Assembly: GCF_000775285.1 (NCBI RefSeq)
Contig: NZ_JJML01000024.1
Coordinates: forward strand, 13,941 to 70,883
Length of the DNA: 56,943 bases
Origin: Neosynechococcus sphagnicola sy1
GTDB taxonomy: Bacteria > Cyanobacteriota > Cyanobacteriia > Neosynechococcales > Neosynechococcaceae
Reading direction: 5' to 3'
Both the position numbers and the translations under genes were made by a program. The notes under the pieces are model-generated. The model was not told where the DNA came from and did not search any database. It worked only from the letters and a program-made list of their open reading frames with translations. This document shows, in pieces, positions 1 to 10,042 of the stretch (position 1 is the first letter of the stretch; each line of letters begins with the position of its first letter).

Positions 1-821
1 CATACAATCGCGTCTCGGCCACAGCGCTGATGATCCACAAGACTAGGATAAATCTGCCGCAGTGCCGCGATCGCCGCATCTTCGGTGTAACCAGAGCCAC
101 CCTTGAGCCACTGCATAATCAAGACGCGGTGGGACTTATCCTGACTGATGCCGCGACCAATGGCTTGCAGAGCCTTCCCCAGGGCACTGGTGGACTTGCC
201 TTTCCCTGCTCCTGTGTAAATTTCCACGCCCTCAATGGCTCGATGACTGGCATTGGCCGCCGTCATCGGACGCATCTCCGAGTGCAGATCGGCAATCTCC
301 AGCAACCCTGGAGGCGCACCCCGTCCCGTGGCAATCACTTCCATCTGATCGGGCTTCTGTTTCAGGGCTTTGATCACCTCCTCGACGGGCAACAATCCCA
401 GATCCAGTACCGGGTTAATTTCATCCAGCACCACCACCGAGTACAACCCCGAGGCGATCGCCCCCTTGGCAACATCCCAGCCCCGTTGAGCTTCCAGGCG
501 ATCAAACCGGGTAATGTCATCAGGGCCAAAGAACTCGGCGCGCCCGGTTCGTACCTGGTCAATCAGGTGGGGGAAGCCTCGTTGCAGGGCTTCAATCGCG
601 CCGTCTTCATCGTAGGGACGCCCTGGGCCTTTGAGAAATCGCAACAACAGCACCCGAGTTTGGAGGGCAGAATGGATGCCCAGTCCAATGGAGCGTAAGA
701 CAACCCCGAGGGCGGCTTGGGACTTCCCTTTGCCCGCCCCATCATAGACATGAACTTGTCCCACCAAGCGTTCGGAGCGATGGGAGGCAGTGCGGATGCC
801 GATGCCGTTTTTACTACTCAT
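1..821 (-). CDS. Tandem P-loop corrinoid adenosyltransferase-like protein, 3' end outside the window
   Basis: Read leftward from the ATG at 821 the frame is open to base 1, so only the first 273 residues are present. Two Walker A loops of the form GAGKGKS are visible, near residues 28-34 and about 203-209, each followed by the helix typical of the CobA/CobO/BtuR family of cob(I)yrinic acid a,c-diamide adenosyltransferases, which move the adenosyl group of ATP onto cobalt. Known: family members are usually near 200 residues with one loop; longer cyanobacterial proteins are often just called P-loop NTPase family. Inference: one unit may have diverged, so the enzymatic role is likely but not proven. 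There are no frame breaks. Confidence 0.75.
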   Translation of the reverse strand, partial: MSSKNGIGIRTASHRSERLVGQVHVYDGAGKGKSQAALGVVLRSIGLGIHSALQTRVLLLRFLKGPGRPYDEDGAIEALQRGFPHLIDQVRTGRAEFFGPDDITRFDRLEAQRGWDVAKGAIASGLYSVVVLDEINPVLDLGLLPVEEVIKALKQKPDQMEVIATGRGAPPGLLEIADLHSEMRPMTAANASHRAIEGVEIYTGAGKGKSTSALGKALQAIGRGISQDKSHRVLIMQWLKGGSGYTEDAAIAALRQIYPSLVDHQRCGRDAIV

Positions 822-877
822 ACTGGGTATATTCTTGAGTATTCTAGTGAATCGGATGTCGGGTTGGGGAGCTAACC

Positions 878-1651
878 GTGAAACCAGGTCGAGTCTTTGT
901 CATTGCCGCCAATGTCTTCCTTGAGGTGATCCGCGATCGCATTCTATACTTGCTGGGTTTATTTGTAGTGGTCTTACTGGCTGCTATCTTACTCATTCCG
1001 GGGCTAGCCCCCGGCTCAGGTGGCAAAATCATCCTGGATTTGGGCTTGGCGGCGATCAATGTGATGGGTCTAATTGTCGCCGTATTTGTGGGCACCGGGT
1101 TGGTGAACAAAGAAATTGAGAAACGCACGGTGTTTGTCTTGATCGCCAAGCCCATGAGTTGCACTGAGTTTATTGTAGGAAAACATTTGGGTTTGTCAGC
1201 TGTGTTAGCCGTCTTGGTGACGCTGATGACCCTGGTGTATCTGGCGGGGCTGAGTCTGATGCAAATTCCCTTCCCCTTGGGGAGCTTATTACTGGCGATT
1301 TTTTATATTTTCCTGGAACTGTCGTTGCTGATTGCGGTGGCGATCGCCTTTGGGGTCTTTACTAGTTCCCTGCTGGCCACCCTCTTTACCTTGGCTGTTT
1401 ATCTGGTGGGTCATTTCACCCGTGATTTAGTGGCGTTGGGGAAACTCACCAAAAATCCAGGGATTCAAAACCTCATGGATGGCCTCTACCTGATCTTGCC
1501 CGATCTAGAGCGGCTGAACCTGAAAAATCAAGCCATCTATGGCTTAATTCCTAACCCATCGGAGCTGTTAGCCAGCGGGGGATATGCCCTGCTGTATACA
1601 GTGCTGTTGCTGGCGATTGCCACCTTAGTCTTTGCTCGGCGCGAGTTTTAG
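878..1651 (+). CDS. ABC-2 type transporter permease
   Basis: A 257-residue protein, mostly hydrophobic, with about six membrane-spanning stretches (near residues 20-44, 57-78, 105-130, 134-160, 163-185 and 230-251). A polar loop containing NKEIEKRTVF after the second span is typical of ABC-2 membrane subunits (ABC2_membrane_2 type). It would form the membrane half of an exporter in the cytoplasmic membrane. No ATPase subunit is adjacent, so the partner must be encoded elsewhere and the substrate is unknown. The start is a GTG 56 bases from the divergent gene at 821. Family assignment is good; function is open. Confidence 0.75.
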   Translation: MKPGRVFVIAANVFLEVIRDRILYLLGLFVVVLLAAILLIPGLAPGSGGKIILDLGLAAINVMGLIVAVFVGTGLVNKEIEKRTVFVLIAKPMSCTEFIVGKHLGLSAVLAVLVTLMTLVYLAGLSLMQIPFPLGSLLLAIFYIFLELSLLIAVAIAFGVFTSSLLATLFTLAVYLVGHFTRDLVALGKLTKNPGIQNLMDGLYLILPDLERLNLKNQAIYGLIPNPSELLASGGYALLYTVLLLAIATLVFARREF

Positions 1652-1694
1652 GGGGGCATCCGTAAGCCTACCTGCCTATCCCCTCCTAGGAACT

Positions 1695-2081
1695 CTACTG
1701 AGCGAGTTGACAACCCTGACAGAGGCCGAAAAACTCTAGGGTGTGGTAGTAAATCTTGAAGTGGTGAGAGACTTGCAGTTGAGATTCCAGTTGATGCACC
1801 GGGCATTCGCCCAGGGAAATCGACTCTCCACATTGCAGACAGGTGAGATGGTGTTTGTCCTGCTGCACTAAATTGTACAAAGACTCGCCATTGGCTAACT
1901 TGCGGACTTGCACGACCCCCTCTAACTTCAGAGCCTCCAGAGAACGATAGACCGTTGCTAAACCCATGGCCTGACTGTGATTGCGGAGTTCCACATACAT
2001 CTCCTGGGCAGACAGGGGACGATTGAGGGACTGGAGGAGTTCTAAAATACGTTCCTGACTGCGGGTGGGGCGAGTTCTCAT
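1695..2081 (-). CDS. zur: Fur-family regulator of Zur (FurB) type
   Basis: A Fur-family repressor of 128 residues from the ATG at 2081; an in-frame GTG at 2099 would add six. The winged helix covers roughly residues 8-75, with the recognition region MGLATVYRSLEALKLEG. The metal-binding C-terminal half has two CxxC pairs, in LTCLQCG and GLCQGC, which hold the structural zinc. Known: this sequence type, including the conserved stretch YHTLEFFGLC, corresponds to cyanobacterial FurB/Zur, which represses zinc-uptake genes and has a role in oxidative stress. It is transcribed away from purS. I did not find a clear Zur box in the shared upstream region. Confidence 0.85.
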   Translation of the reverse strand: MRTRPTRSQERILELLQSLNRPLSAQEMYVELRNHSQAMGLATVYRSLEALKLEGVVQVRKLANGESLYNLVQQDKHHLTCLQCGESISLGECPVHQLESQLQVSHHFKIYYHTLEFFGLCQGCQLAQ

Positions 2082-2203
2082 GAATGGGCTTCGCTTCACT
2101 GCACCAGCGGCAGTATGGACGACCTTCTTCTACGTTAAAGTGAAATGGCTTTTAATTGTAACGGCTGCCCAGCATCTTCGAGCTGAGGTCACCAAGCATG
2201 GGG

Positions 2204-2274
2204 TGACGGCGAGCCAGCAGCCTCCCAGAACCGGCGTTGAACCGTCTGGTTCTCAGCTGCCTGACCAGTACTAT
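2204..2274. repeat. Imperfect palindromic element, copy 1 (upstream of purS)
   Basis: This stretch shares two long blocks with 10466-10561: CAGCCTCCCAGAA at 2218-2230 and TCTCAGCTGCCTGACCAG at 2251-2268, in the same order and spacing style. The inner arms AGAACC and GGTTCT pair, then GCAGC pairs with GCTGC, giving a long hairpin. In the other copy the inner arm changes to AGAATT, which still pairs with GGTTCT through G-U pairs, so structure rather than sequence seems kept. It lies about 40 bases before the purS start. It may be a structured RNA leader, a REP-like element or a small mobile remnant; I do not recognise it. Confidence 0.5.
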
Positions 2275-2309
2275 ATTTGGGACGATATTTGGGGTGGAGG
2301 TTTGAGTCT

Positions 2310-2585
2310 GTGGATCAACAATATCAGGCACTTGTTTACGTGACCCTGCGACCCTCTGTATTAGACCCAGCGGGCACGGCTGTGAAGTCCGGGTTGCAAC
2401 ATCTGGGGTATGACAATGTCAACCAGGTGCGAATTGGTAAATACATTGAAGTCACCCTGACGGCAGCGGATGAGGCCACCGCCCAGCAGCAGTTGGATCG
2501 GATCTGTGATCAACTGTTAGCCAACCCGGTGATTGAAACCTATCGCTTTGAGTTGATCCCGGCCGACGCTCCTGTGGGTTGCTGA
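2310..2585 (+). CDS. purS: Phosphoribosylformylglycinamidine synthase subunit PurS
   Basis: PurS is the small subunit of the three-part FGAM synthase (PurS-PurQ-PurL) that turns FGAR into FGAM in purine synthesis, bridging the glutaminase and synthetase subunits. The GTG at 2310 is chosen because GGAGG lies at 2296-2300, nine bases upstream, and it gives a 91-residue protein of normal family length. Family features seen: a short beta strand YVTLRPSVLDPAG, the helix region GLQHLGYDNVNQVRIGKY, and the end stretch LLANPVIETYRFEL. purQ follows after 75 bases, so the two are probably co-transcribed. Confidence 0.9.
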   Translation: MDQQYQALVYVTLRPSVLDPAGTAVKSGLQHLGYDNVNQVRIGKYIEVTLTAADEATAQQQLDRICDQLLANPVIETYRFELIPADAPVGC

Positions 2586-2660
2586 GGGTTGCTCTCTGGT
2601 CTCAGCATTCCCCCCGGGGCTAGATGACTGCATAACTCCTGCTCCACCGTTGAGGTTTCG

Positions 2661-3353
2661 ATGAAATTTGGAATTGCTGTGTTTCCTGGCTCTAACTGCG
2701 ATCGCGATGTCGCCTATGTCACCCGCGACCTCATGGGACTGCCCACTCGCATGGTTTGGCACGAAGAGACAGAAATTGATGACCTCGACGTGATGGTGAT
2801 TCCTGGTGGCTTTAGCTATGGTGATTACCTCCGCTGCGGGGCGATCGCCCGGTTTTCCCCCGTGATCCAGTCCACCCTAGAACACGTCCGCAAAGGCAAG
2901 TTTGTCCTGGGCATCTGTAATGGCTTCCAGATCCTAACGGAGGTCGGCTTGCTCCCCGGGTGCCTTGGTGCGGAATCGTGATTTACATTTTATTTGCGAT
3001 CGGGTGCCACTGCGGGTAGACCACCCCATCGACCCTGGACCCAGGGGTACCAGGCAGGACAGGTGATTCACCTCCCCATTGCCCATGGGGAAGGCAGTTA
3101 CTACGCCGATGCCGAAACCCTGGCTGGCCTGGAAGCCAACGACCAAATTCTCTTCCGCTACTGTACCCCCAGGGGAGACCTGAGTGACCTCGGGAACCCC
3201 AATGGCTCCTTACACCACATCGCTGGTATTTGCGATCCCTCGGGTCGGGTACTGGGTATGATGCCCCACCCCGAGCGGGCTGCTGACCCCCTCCTGGGAA
3301 CCACGGATGGTCGCATCCTCTTTGAGGGCTTGCTCAGTGCTGTCCTAGCCTGA
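2661..3353 (+). CDS. purQ: FGAM synthase glutaminase subunit PurQ, frame broken twice in this sequence
   Basis: PurQ releases ammonia from glutamine for FGAM synthase. The N-terminal part starts [16 protein letters not shown] and carries the nucleophile Cys86 in GICNGFQ; the C-terminal part holds the catalytic His and Glu in PHPERA. Between them the frame moves at about 2957 (GGG should be GG, so a one-base gain) and back at about 3030 (CCC should be CCCC, a one-base loss). The intervening codons still spell family sequence, including RNRDLHF. The two changes cancel in length. Since purine synthesis is essential and both sites are homopolymers, sequencing error is the likely cause. Confidence 0.85.
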
Positions 3354-3421
3354 CATCACGGAAGATTTAAGGGTAGGATGTTGTCAACCATCTGGGGTAG
3401 TGGCATCCTGGCAATTTTTTC

Positions 3422-4994
3422 ATGAGTAAACGCATTGACTCGGCTCTAGTGCTGGCATTTGTCTTCACAGCGGGATTGAGTGTCGGTGGGCTGTGGTTAC
3501 TACATCGGGTCGCCCCTGACCTGCTGCCCAACCTGGGCCGATCGCCCCAACATCCCCCCTCGGTTGTTCCCCAAGGGCTAACTCAACTCACCCTCTTGGG
3601 CGATACCTTTAGCGGTTACAGCACCTTTCGCAGCCAGGGATTTCAGCAAGCTCTGGCTGCGAGCCAGATTCAGCTGCGGTATGCCGATGAATTTGATCAG
3701 GCCAAACGCACCCATGCCCTGAATCAGGGGCAGGCTGACCTCTTAGTGACCACCCTCGATCAATTCCTCAAGCAGCAACCCCAGGGCAAGATTGTCGGTC
3801 TGATTGATCGCACCGTGGGAGCCGATGCCGTGATTCTCAATACCCGCAAATATCCGACCCTGAAGTCGTTACTGGATCTGACGCAACTGGTTGCTCGTTC
3901 CCGCAGTCAGGGGCCACCATTGGCGATCGCCTTTGCGGGGGATACCCCCAGTGAATATCTGGCCCTGGTGCTAGATACCCAATTTGAAGCCTTTAACCTC
4001 AGTGATTTTCAAATTCAGAAAGTTGCCGATGCCTCCGCCGCCTGGAAGCAGTTGCAAGACCCGAGTCAACCTGTTGCCATTGCCGTTTTGTGGGAACCCT
4101 ACGTCACCCAGGCTCGCCACCAGGGATACACGGTGGTGCTGTCTAGTGAGGATGCCCCCGGTGCCATTGTTGATGTGATTGTGGCCTCCCAGCCCCTCAT
4201 GGAACATCAGCCCCAGGCAATTACGGATTTTTTGGCGGCCTACTATCGGCGCATTGATGCCAACACCCGCGACTCCTCCCAACTGCAAGTCCAGATTGCC
4301 AACGATGGCAAACTCTCCCCGCAGGATGCCAGTGCTGTTTTACAGGGCATTGAGTTTTTCACAGCCCCGGAAGCCCAAACCTGGATGACCGATGGCACCT
4401 TGAAACGACGGATGAATGCGATCGCGGCGGTTCTCACCTTGTCCGGTCGCCTCAACCAAGTTCCCCCCGACCCGGCCAGCCTCTTCACCAGCCGTTTTCT
4501 TACCAGTGCCGCCAACAATACCCAAACCCTGATTAGTTTGGTCCGTGCCGATAGCCCCGACCTCGCAGATCGATTGGCTGGTAAATCCAGAGCCATTCCT
4601 ACCCCCCCGTAAACTCCCAGCCAGCCAGATTCAAGCCGCCCCTGATATTGGCAATTTACAAGTCCGGGGCGAAGTGAAGTTTGGAGTTGGGTCGGCCCAA
4701 CTCACCGCCGCAGGGCAGAAGACACTCCAGAAATTGGCTCAGGAAATTGCCGAATTTAATACCCAGACCGTGGCAGTTCGCATCATCGGCCACACCTCCC
4801 GTACTGGATCTGCGAGTCTCAATCAAACCCTGAGTCAAGAGCGGGCTCAGGTTGTGGTGAACTATTTGCGCCAGCAAGGTCTGAAGCATAATCTCCTGGC
4901 AGAGGGGCTGGGCTTTCGCCAACCCCTACCGGGGATTCCTCCCAGGGATGCCCGCAATCAACGCACTGAAATTCGTCTGGTTCGCGTCAACTGA
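3422..4994 (+). CDS. Substrate-binding protein fused to OmpA-type peptidoglycan-binding domain, one frameshift
   Basis: The first part (3422 to about 4605) has a signal anchor near residues 8-28 and a periplasmic substrate-binding fold of the phosphate/NMT1-like type. The second part, readable from about 4605 to 4994, is an OmpA C-terminal domain with the peptidoglycan-binding region ending NQRTEIRLVRV. They are joined in register if one C is removed from the seven-C run at 4602-4608, as given the first part stops just after it. Known: cyanobacteria have single proteins annotated as phosphate ABC transporter substrate-binding/OmpA family, about 500 residues, matching this whole. Inference: a wall-tethered binding protein. 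The ligand is unknown, and no transporter genes are adjacent. Confidence 0.75.
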
Positions 4995-5005
4995 AGAAGC
5001 CAGCC

Positions 5006-5713
5006 ATGCCCCTCCCTTATCCCCATCGACAGCAACAACTCCAACGATTGATCCGGCACTTGGGTCTAGGGGAGGTGGCGACCATTAACTGGCAGTTACT
5101 GGATTTAGCCTTGACCCATCCCACCATTTCCGCTGAATTTAACTACGATCGCTTGGAATTTGTCGGAGATGCCGTGGTGCGGATGGCGGTCGCCGAGTTT
5201 TTGTGGAACACCTATCCTACCGCTGCGGTGGGGGAATATGCAGCCGTCCGCTCAATTTTAGTCAGCGATCGCACCCTAGCCCAACTCGCGGCGCACTACG
5301 ATTTGGAGCACTATCTCCTGGTTTCCGCCAGTGCCCTACGAGATAAGGCAGGGGAAGAGTCCCGTTGGGCAGAAGCCTTTGAAGCTCTCTTAGGAGCCTT
5401 GTACCTGAGTGTTCATACCCTGGAACTGATTCATCCTTGGCTGGAACCCCACTTACAACGGTTAACCACTGAAATTCGTCGAGATCCAGCGTTGCAGAAC
5501 TACAAAGCCGCTCTCCAAGAATGGACCCAGGCCCATTATCGATGCTTACCGGAGTACCGAGTGCAGGAAACGGACCCCCCCCGCCATGACAACCACCGCT
5601 TTAGGGCTGAAGTTTGGCTGTCGGGACAATTACTTGGTCAAGGTCAGGGGCGATCGATTAAAGCAGCAGAACAGGCAGCGGCGCAGGTGGCCTTTACCAA
5701 GATTCAGTCTTGA
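5006..5713 (+). CDS. rnc: Ribonuclease III
   Basis: RNase III cuts double-stranded RNA, processing rRNA precursors and structured mRNAs. The 235-residue protein has the signature NYDRLEFVGDAVV near residue 47, the second acidic cluster WAEAFEALLGALYLS near 122, and a C-terminal double-stranded RNA-binding domain (about 160-232) that includes KAAEQAAAQVAF. All catalytic acidic residues appear present. Length is normal. It starts 11 bases after the OmpA-fusion gene, so it may be read through from it. Cyanobacteria often have two full-length RNase III genes plus Mini-III; this is one of the full-length forms. Confidence 0.92.
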   Translation: MPLPYPHRQQQLQRLIRHLGLGEVATINWQLLDLALTHPTISAEFNYDRLEFVGDAVVRMAVAEFLWNTYPTAAVGEYAAVRSILVSDRTLAQLAAHYDLEHYLLVSASALRDKAGEESRWAEAFEALLGALYLSVHTLELIHPWLEPHLQRLTTEIRRDPALQNYKAALQEWTQAHYRCLPEYRVQETDPPRHDNHRFRAEVWLSGQLLGQGQGRSIKAAEQAAAQVAFTKIQS

Positions 5714-5718
5714 CATCT

Positions 5719-5745
5719 CCCCATACTGCTTCGCTGAGCATGGGG
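5719..5745 (+). terminator. Possible terminator hairpin after rnc
   Basis: CCCCAT at 5719-5724 pairs with ATGGGG at 5740-5745, with two further possible pairs inside. It sits six bases past the rnc stop. There is no T-run behind it, so it may be an RNA-stabilising hairpin instead of a true terminator. Confidence 0.3.
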
Positions 5746-5934
5746 TCTCTCGGAGGTTCTCGATGATCTATATCAATATCTTCCTGATCCTTCCCAACCT
5801 CAGAGATTGTTATCAATTTCCAACACAACTGACATCCCAGACATCCTCTTAACCTGGTCATAACATGGGGGTAAATTTGCCGGGAAATCTTCTCCACTTG
5901 CCGGGTTTTAGCTGTCTTTTCGGCAGAGATTGGC

Positions 5935-5940
5935 TATAAT
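5935..5940 (+). promoter_or_regulatory. Candidate -10 element for the RRM gene
   Basis: A perfect TATAAT lies 104 bases before the GTG start of the RRM gene. No clear -35 hexamer precedes it, which is common in cyanobacterial promoters. It would imply a leader of about 100 bases. Confidence 0.35.
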
Positions 5941-6044
5941 CGATGTCGAAATCAAGTTCGGTGTTAGGGCGCAAGAGTGTTTAGTTTTAGTCTGCCTCAC
6001 GTTCTTTCCGGACTGAATAGTAACGAATTGGTTGGGAGAGAACT

Positions 6045-6338
6045 GTGACGATTTACATTGGCAACTTGTCTTTTCAGGCAACGGAAGAAGATTTAAAGGA
6101 GATTTTCACTGAATACGGTAACGTCAGTCGGATTACGCTTCCCATTGATCACGAAACAGGTAAAAAGCGGGGATTTGCCTTCGTAGAAATGGAAGATGAA
6201 GCCAAAGAAGATGTTGCTATTTCAGAATTAGATGGTGCTGAGTGGCTGGGTCGGGAATTGCGCTTGAACAAAGCGAAACCCCGCGAAAATCGCAGTGGTA
6301 GCGGTGGCGGTGGTAAATTTTCTAGAAATCGCTACTAG
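6045..6338 (+). CDS. rbp: RRM-type RNA-binding protein
   Basis: A 97-residue glycine-tailed RRM protein. RNP2 (IYIGNL, residues 3-8) and RNP1 (KRGFAFVEM, about 41-49) are intact, followed by a short Gly/Ser tail (SGSGGGG) and a basic end. Known: this cyanobacterial Rbp family has one RRM, binds RNA, and is often cold-induced or involved in mRNA localisation at the thylakoid. The start is a GTG with GGGAG seven bases upstream. It is a single gene with its own likely promoter. Which Rbp subtype it is cannot be decided here. Confidence 0.9.
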   Translation: MTIYIGNLSFQATEEDLKEIFTEYGNVSRITLPIDHETGKKRGFAFVEMEDEAKEDVAISELDGAEWLGRELRLNKAKPRENRSGSGGGGKFSRNRY

Positions 6339-6450
6339 CGATTTGGCAGGTGTTAGTAATCGTTAAAGGTTCTCAGCGATCGCAACCCTGGCTTCAACGG
6401 TTCCAATGGCAACGAATTCCTACCCACCAAACGGGTGAAGTAGTTCCCAC

Positions 6451-6777
6451 CTAGGTTGCTACTTCATCTATGTTTGTGTGATCGGCTGCCGATGCAGTGA
6501 ACAGAGCGACGCGCTCTAGGTACTTGCTGTCTACCAGGAAGCAACCGGGGGTGAAGCGAACCACCCAAAATCCACCAGGACGGCAATCCAAAATCACACC
6601 CTCGTCTCCCAATGCAACCGTATCGGGGGGGCGCAACATTGGCATTGGATCAGCGGTCTTCAGGTAGGGGGGGCGCAGGCCTAAGCGGACGCGATCGCCA
6701 ACGGCAAAAGGGACCAGGGTTGGCTGCGGCTCATCAGGGTTTGGCAATGGCTCTGAAGAGGGGACAGGAGACATCAA
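6451..6777 (-). CDS. sipA: SipA, NblS-interacting regulator (DUF3148)
   Basis: A 108-residue protein whose core (about residues 24-90) matches SipA: VGDRVRLG, then LKTADPMPMLRPPD, then GDEGVILDCRPGGFWVVRF and SKYLE. Known: in Synechococcus elongatus SipA is a small SH3-like protein that binds the ATP-binding domain of the sensor kinase NblS, a controller of high-light and nutrient-stress responses. Its N-terminus is extended by about 20 proline-rich residues. It is the last of three minus-strand genes; the gene upstream ends only three bases before it, suggesting co-transcription. Confidence 0.85.
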   Translation of the reverse strand: MMSPVPSSEPLPNPDEPQPTLVPFAVGDRVRLGLRPPYLKTADPMPMLRPPDTVALGDEGVILDCRPGGFWVVRFTPGCFLVDSKYLERVALFTASAADHTNIDEVAT

Positions 6778-6780
6778 GGA

Positions 6781-7158
6781 CTACGCCTCTGTTTTTTGTA
6801 AGGGATGACAGTGGGCGAGGCCGGCATCTGGTCTCTGCTGATAGGTTACGTCCGGTACCCATGTACTCACCGCCTGATCGAGACCGACGTAATAGAGATA
6901 CTCCGCACTGGGGTTAAAGTGGATACCAACCCGCAGGTTGGAAAAGTCATCCTCACAAATTTCAAACCCAAAGCGAACCACAATTTGAGCAACGAGACAT
7001 TCCGGGGTATCTGCATGTTCGCCCGAGGTCTCCCGCTCTTGCCAGAATTTCTCTAGGAACGGCTCTAGAATTGGCAAAACTTTGGCAGGATTGCCGCCTC
7101 GACTCGCGAAGATAATGGCAGGATTGTTCTCGACAACAATGTGAAAGGGTGTAGCCAT
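6781..7158 (-). CDS. Conserved cyanobacterial protein of unknown function
   Basis: From the ATG at 7158 this is a 125-residue soluble protein beginning MATPFHIVVENNPAI; an upstream in-frame start at 7299 would add 47 residues that look unlike protein. Strongly conserved-looking segments include GFEICEDDFSNL and YLYYVGLDQ, and I recall similar proteins in many cyanobacteria without an assigned function. It lies three bases upstream of sipA and downstream of a thiol-oxidoreductase-like gene, so a stress-response role is possible by context only. No membrane span and no catalytic motif was seen. Confidence 0.7.
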   Translation of the reverse strand: MATPFHIVVENNPAIIFASRGGNPAKVLPILEPFLEKFWQERETSGEHADTPECLVAQIVVRFGFEICEDDFSNLRVGIHFNPSAEYLYYVGLDQAVSTWVPDVTYQQRPDAGLAHCHPLQKTEA

Positions 7159-7285
7159 TGGTTTAATGCCTGATACCGAATCCATCATGACATTATTCGA
7201 CAATCTTGTTACGATGCCAATGGTCAATCCAGGAGAATGACGGGCACAGCTCGTAACCACTTCTGAAACTGCTACCAATGAGGAG

Positions 7286-7776
7286 CTATGGGGGCGCAAA
7301 CCTCATGGGTTGAGGTGGTCTCTGACTTGAGATCTCTGCGGTGGCAGGTGCCATAGTTTCAGGGATCAAACCGCCACAGCCATTGGATGTGCAGACAGGA
7401 TAGTTAGGCTGGTAAGTGCTGACACGCTGCCCAAATAGTGAATAACGATGATCCCGGATCTGGGTATAGAGGCGATCGCCCAAGAATTTCAAACTAGGGA
7501 GACCGCGATAGGCGGCGACAAACGTAGAACCCAACGGTAAAAGTCGACCAATTTCCTCTGCTGCATCACTGCCCTGCCATCGTTGGCGGGGGTCTGCTGA
7601 TGGATCAAAATCATGCCCTGCTGACAATCTCCAGGCTGCACCCCCCATTGTTGGAGCGTATCCTGCGCCTGCATCGGCGCATATTGAAACTGAACACCCT
7701 GATCCAGGGTTTCCAACAGTTGCACCAGACCCACACAAAGGTTGCAGTTACCATCGTAGATCACGAGGTAGGACAT
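7286..7776 (-). CDS. DCC-family thiol-disulfide oxidoreductase (DUF393), one frameshift
   Basis: The protein begins MSYLVIYDGNCNLCVGLVQ; the YDGxCxLC motif (residues 7-14) is the redox-like site that defines the DCC/DUF393 family. The first part is readable from 7776 to about 7590 and the rest, from EEIGRLLPLG through SLKFLGDRLYTQIRDHRY, in another frame down to 7286. Adding one C to the five-C run near 7590 restores one frame, so a missed base is likely. Full length would be about 163 residues, normal for the family. Function is not established; DCC proteins are presumed thioredoxin-fold disulfide enzymes. Confidence 0.75.
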
Positions 7777-7947
7777 ATCTACTTAATTGGCGACTTCTAA
7801 ACAGGTGGCTGCCGCCCTCTCTATCATAGTGACGAGAATGATTGACGGACGGGGAGTGGTATCCCCACGGGTGGGTTAGCCTCACACCACTGATATCGGG
7901 TGGAAGTTTGGCGATAAAATCCTTACAACGATCCAGGTAAACTCTCC

Positions 7948-8538
7948 ATGACCCACTCGACTGATATTGCAACCCTGGCCCGCTGGATGGCAGCTGATTT
8001 CAGCAATCAGGCACAGGCATTTGAAAATCCTCCTTTCTTTGCCCACATTCGGGTCTGTATGCGACCGCTGCCCCAGGAATTGCTGTCTGGGGTAAGCCTA
8101 TTTGTAGAGCAAGCCTATGATTATCTCCTGAATGTCCCCTATCGGGTGAGGGTCTTGAAGCTAGTTCTCCAGCCTCAACACATCGCGATTGAGAATTATT
8201 TGGTAAAGCAGGAAGAAAAATTCTATGGAGCGTCTCGAGAACCGGATCGCTTAAGCGCCCTCCAGATTAAGGATTTAGAGCAGCTCCCAGGATGCAATAT
8301 GGTGGTGGAATGGGCTGGTGAGAGCTTTAAAGGAACCGTAGAACCAGGAAAGGCCTGCATTGTCCACCGCAAGGGCAAAACGACCTATCTAGACAGTGAG
8401 TTTGAGATTGATGCCAAGCAATTTATCAGCCACGACCGGGGGCGGGATGTGGCAACGGATGAGCATATCTGGGGATCGATCGCCGGCCCTTTCCATTTTG
8501 TGCGCTGGGCAAGTTTTGCGGATGAAATCAAGGTTTAA
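7948..8538 (+). CDS. cpcT: Phycobiliprotein lyase CpcT
   Basis: A 196-residue CpeT/CpcT-family protein. Known: CpcT attaches phycocyanobilin to Cys155 of the phycocyanin beta subunit; homologues CpeT act on phycoerythrin. Family features seen: LARWMAADFSNQAQA at the start, the PPFFAHIRVC strand, the LSGVSLFVEQAYDY segment and the mid-protein CNMVVEWAGESFKGTVEPG. Length is normal. It is a single gene with no phycobilisome genes beside it, which is usual for cpcT. It supports a phycobilisome-containing organism. Confidence 0.88.
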   Translation: MTHSTDIATLARWMAADFSNQAQAFENPPFFAHIRVCMRPLPQELLSGVSLFVEQAYDYLLNVPYRVRVLKLVLQPQHIAIENYLVKQEEKFYGASREPDRLSALQIKDLEQLPGCNMVVEWAGESFKGTVEPGKACIVHRKGKTTYLDSEFEIDAKQFISHDRGRDVATDEHIWGSIAGPFHFVRWASFADEIKV

Positions 8539-8677
8539 TCTCGATCTGTCCATCGGGTGGAAAAAATTCTTGTTCAGGTCGGTCTGAATGAACCCCTTTC
8601 CTGATACGGTGTGTAGAAGACTCTAAATGTTCCCCTAGGGCTTCGTCCGTTCCAGGATGCCTAGGACTCTAATTTAA

Positions 8678-9871
<1,194 letters not shown>

Positions 9872-10042
9872 TGAGATCAAGCTTGTGGGCAATTCGTCGT
9901 CCTAAAGCCCATGGCAGCAGCTAATGACGGGGCTGGTTCCTTCTGGGAATTTCATCCTAGCGATCAACCGCGTTATGCAAGCCAAAAAAGCTAGAAATGG
10001 AGGAAGGTCATCGGATGGATTTCCTGAGAGGAGGTGAGTGCA

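Larger units (their letters stand above)
5714..6044. other. Intergenic region, rnc to RRM gene
   Basis: This 331-base stretch holds a weak hairpin after rnc, a plausible promoter near 5935, and a leader of about 100 bases before the RRM gene. No convincing small gene was seen. Long leaders are known for cyanobacterial cold-induced RRM genes; whether this one acts in temperature control is inference. Confidence 0.5.

Noticed and set aside
30-698. Long plus-strand open frame of 222 codons
   Set aside because: It lies opposite the adenosyltransferase-like gene, whose frame has two P-loops; the product has no recognisable protein features.
2100-2309. Zur box between zur and purS
   Set aside because: No match to the TGATAATNATTATCA form was found; the palindromes present belong to the two-copy element.
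5719-5745. End hairpin of an IS200/IS605 element
   Set aside because: No TnpA or TnpB gene and no second end nearby; only a short hairpin after rnc.
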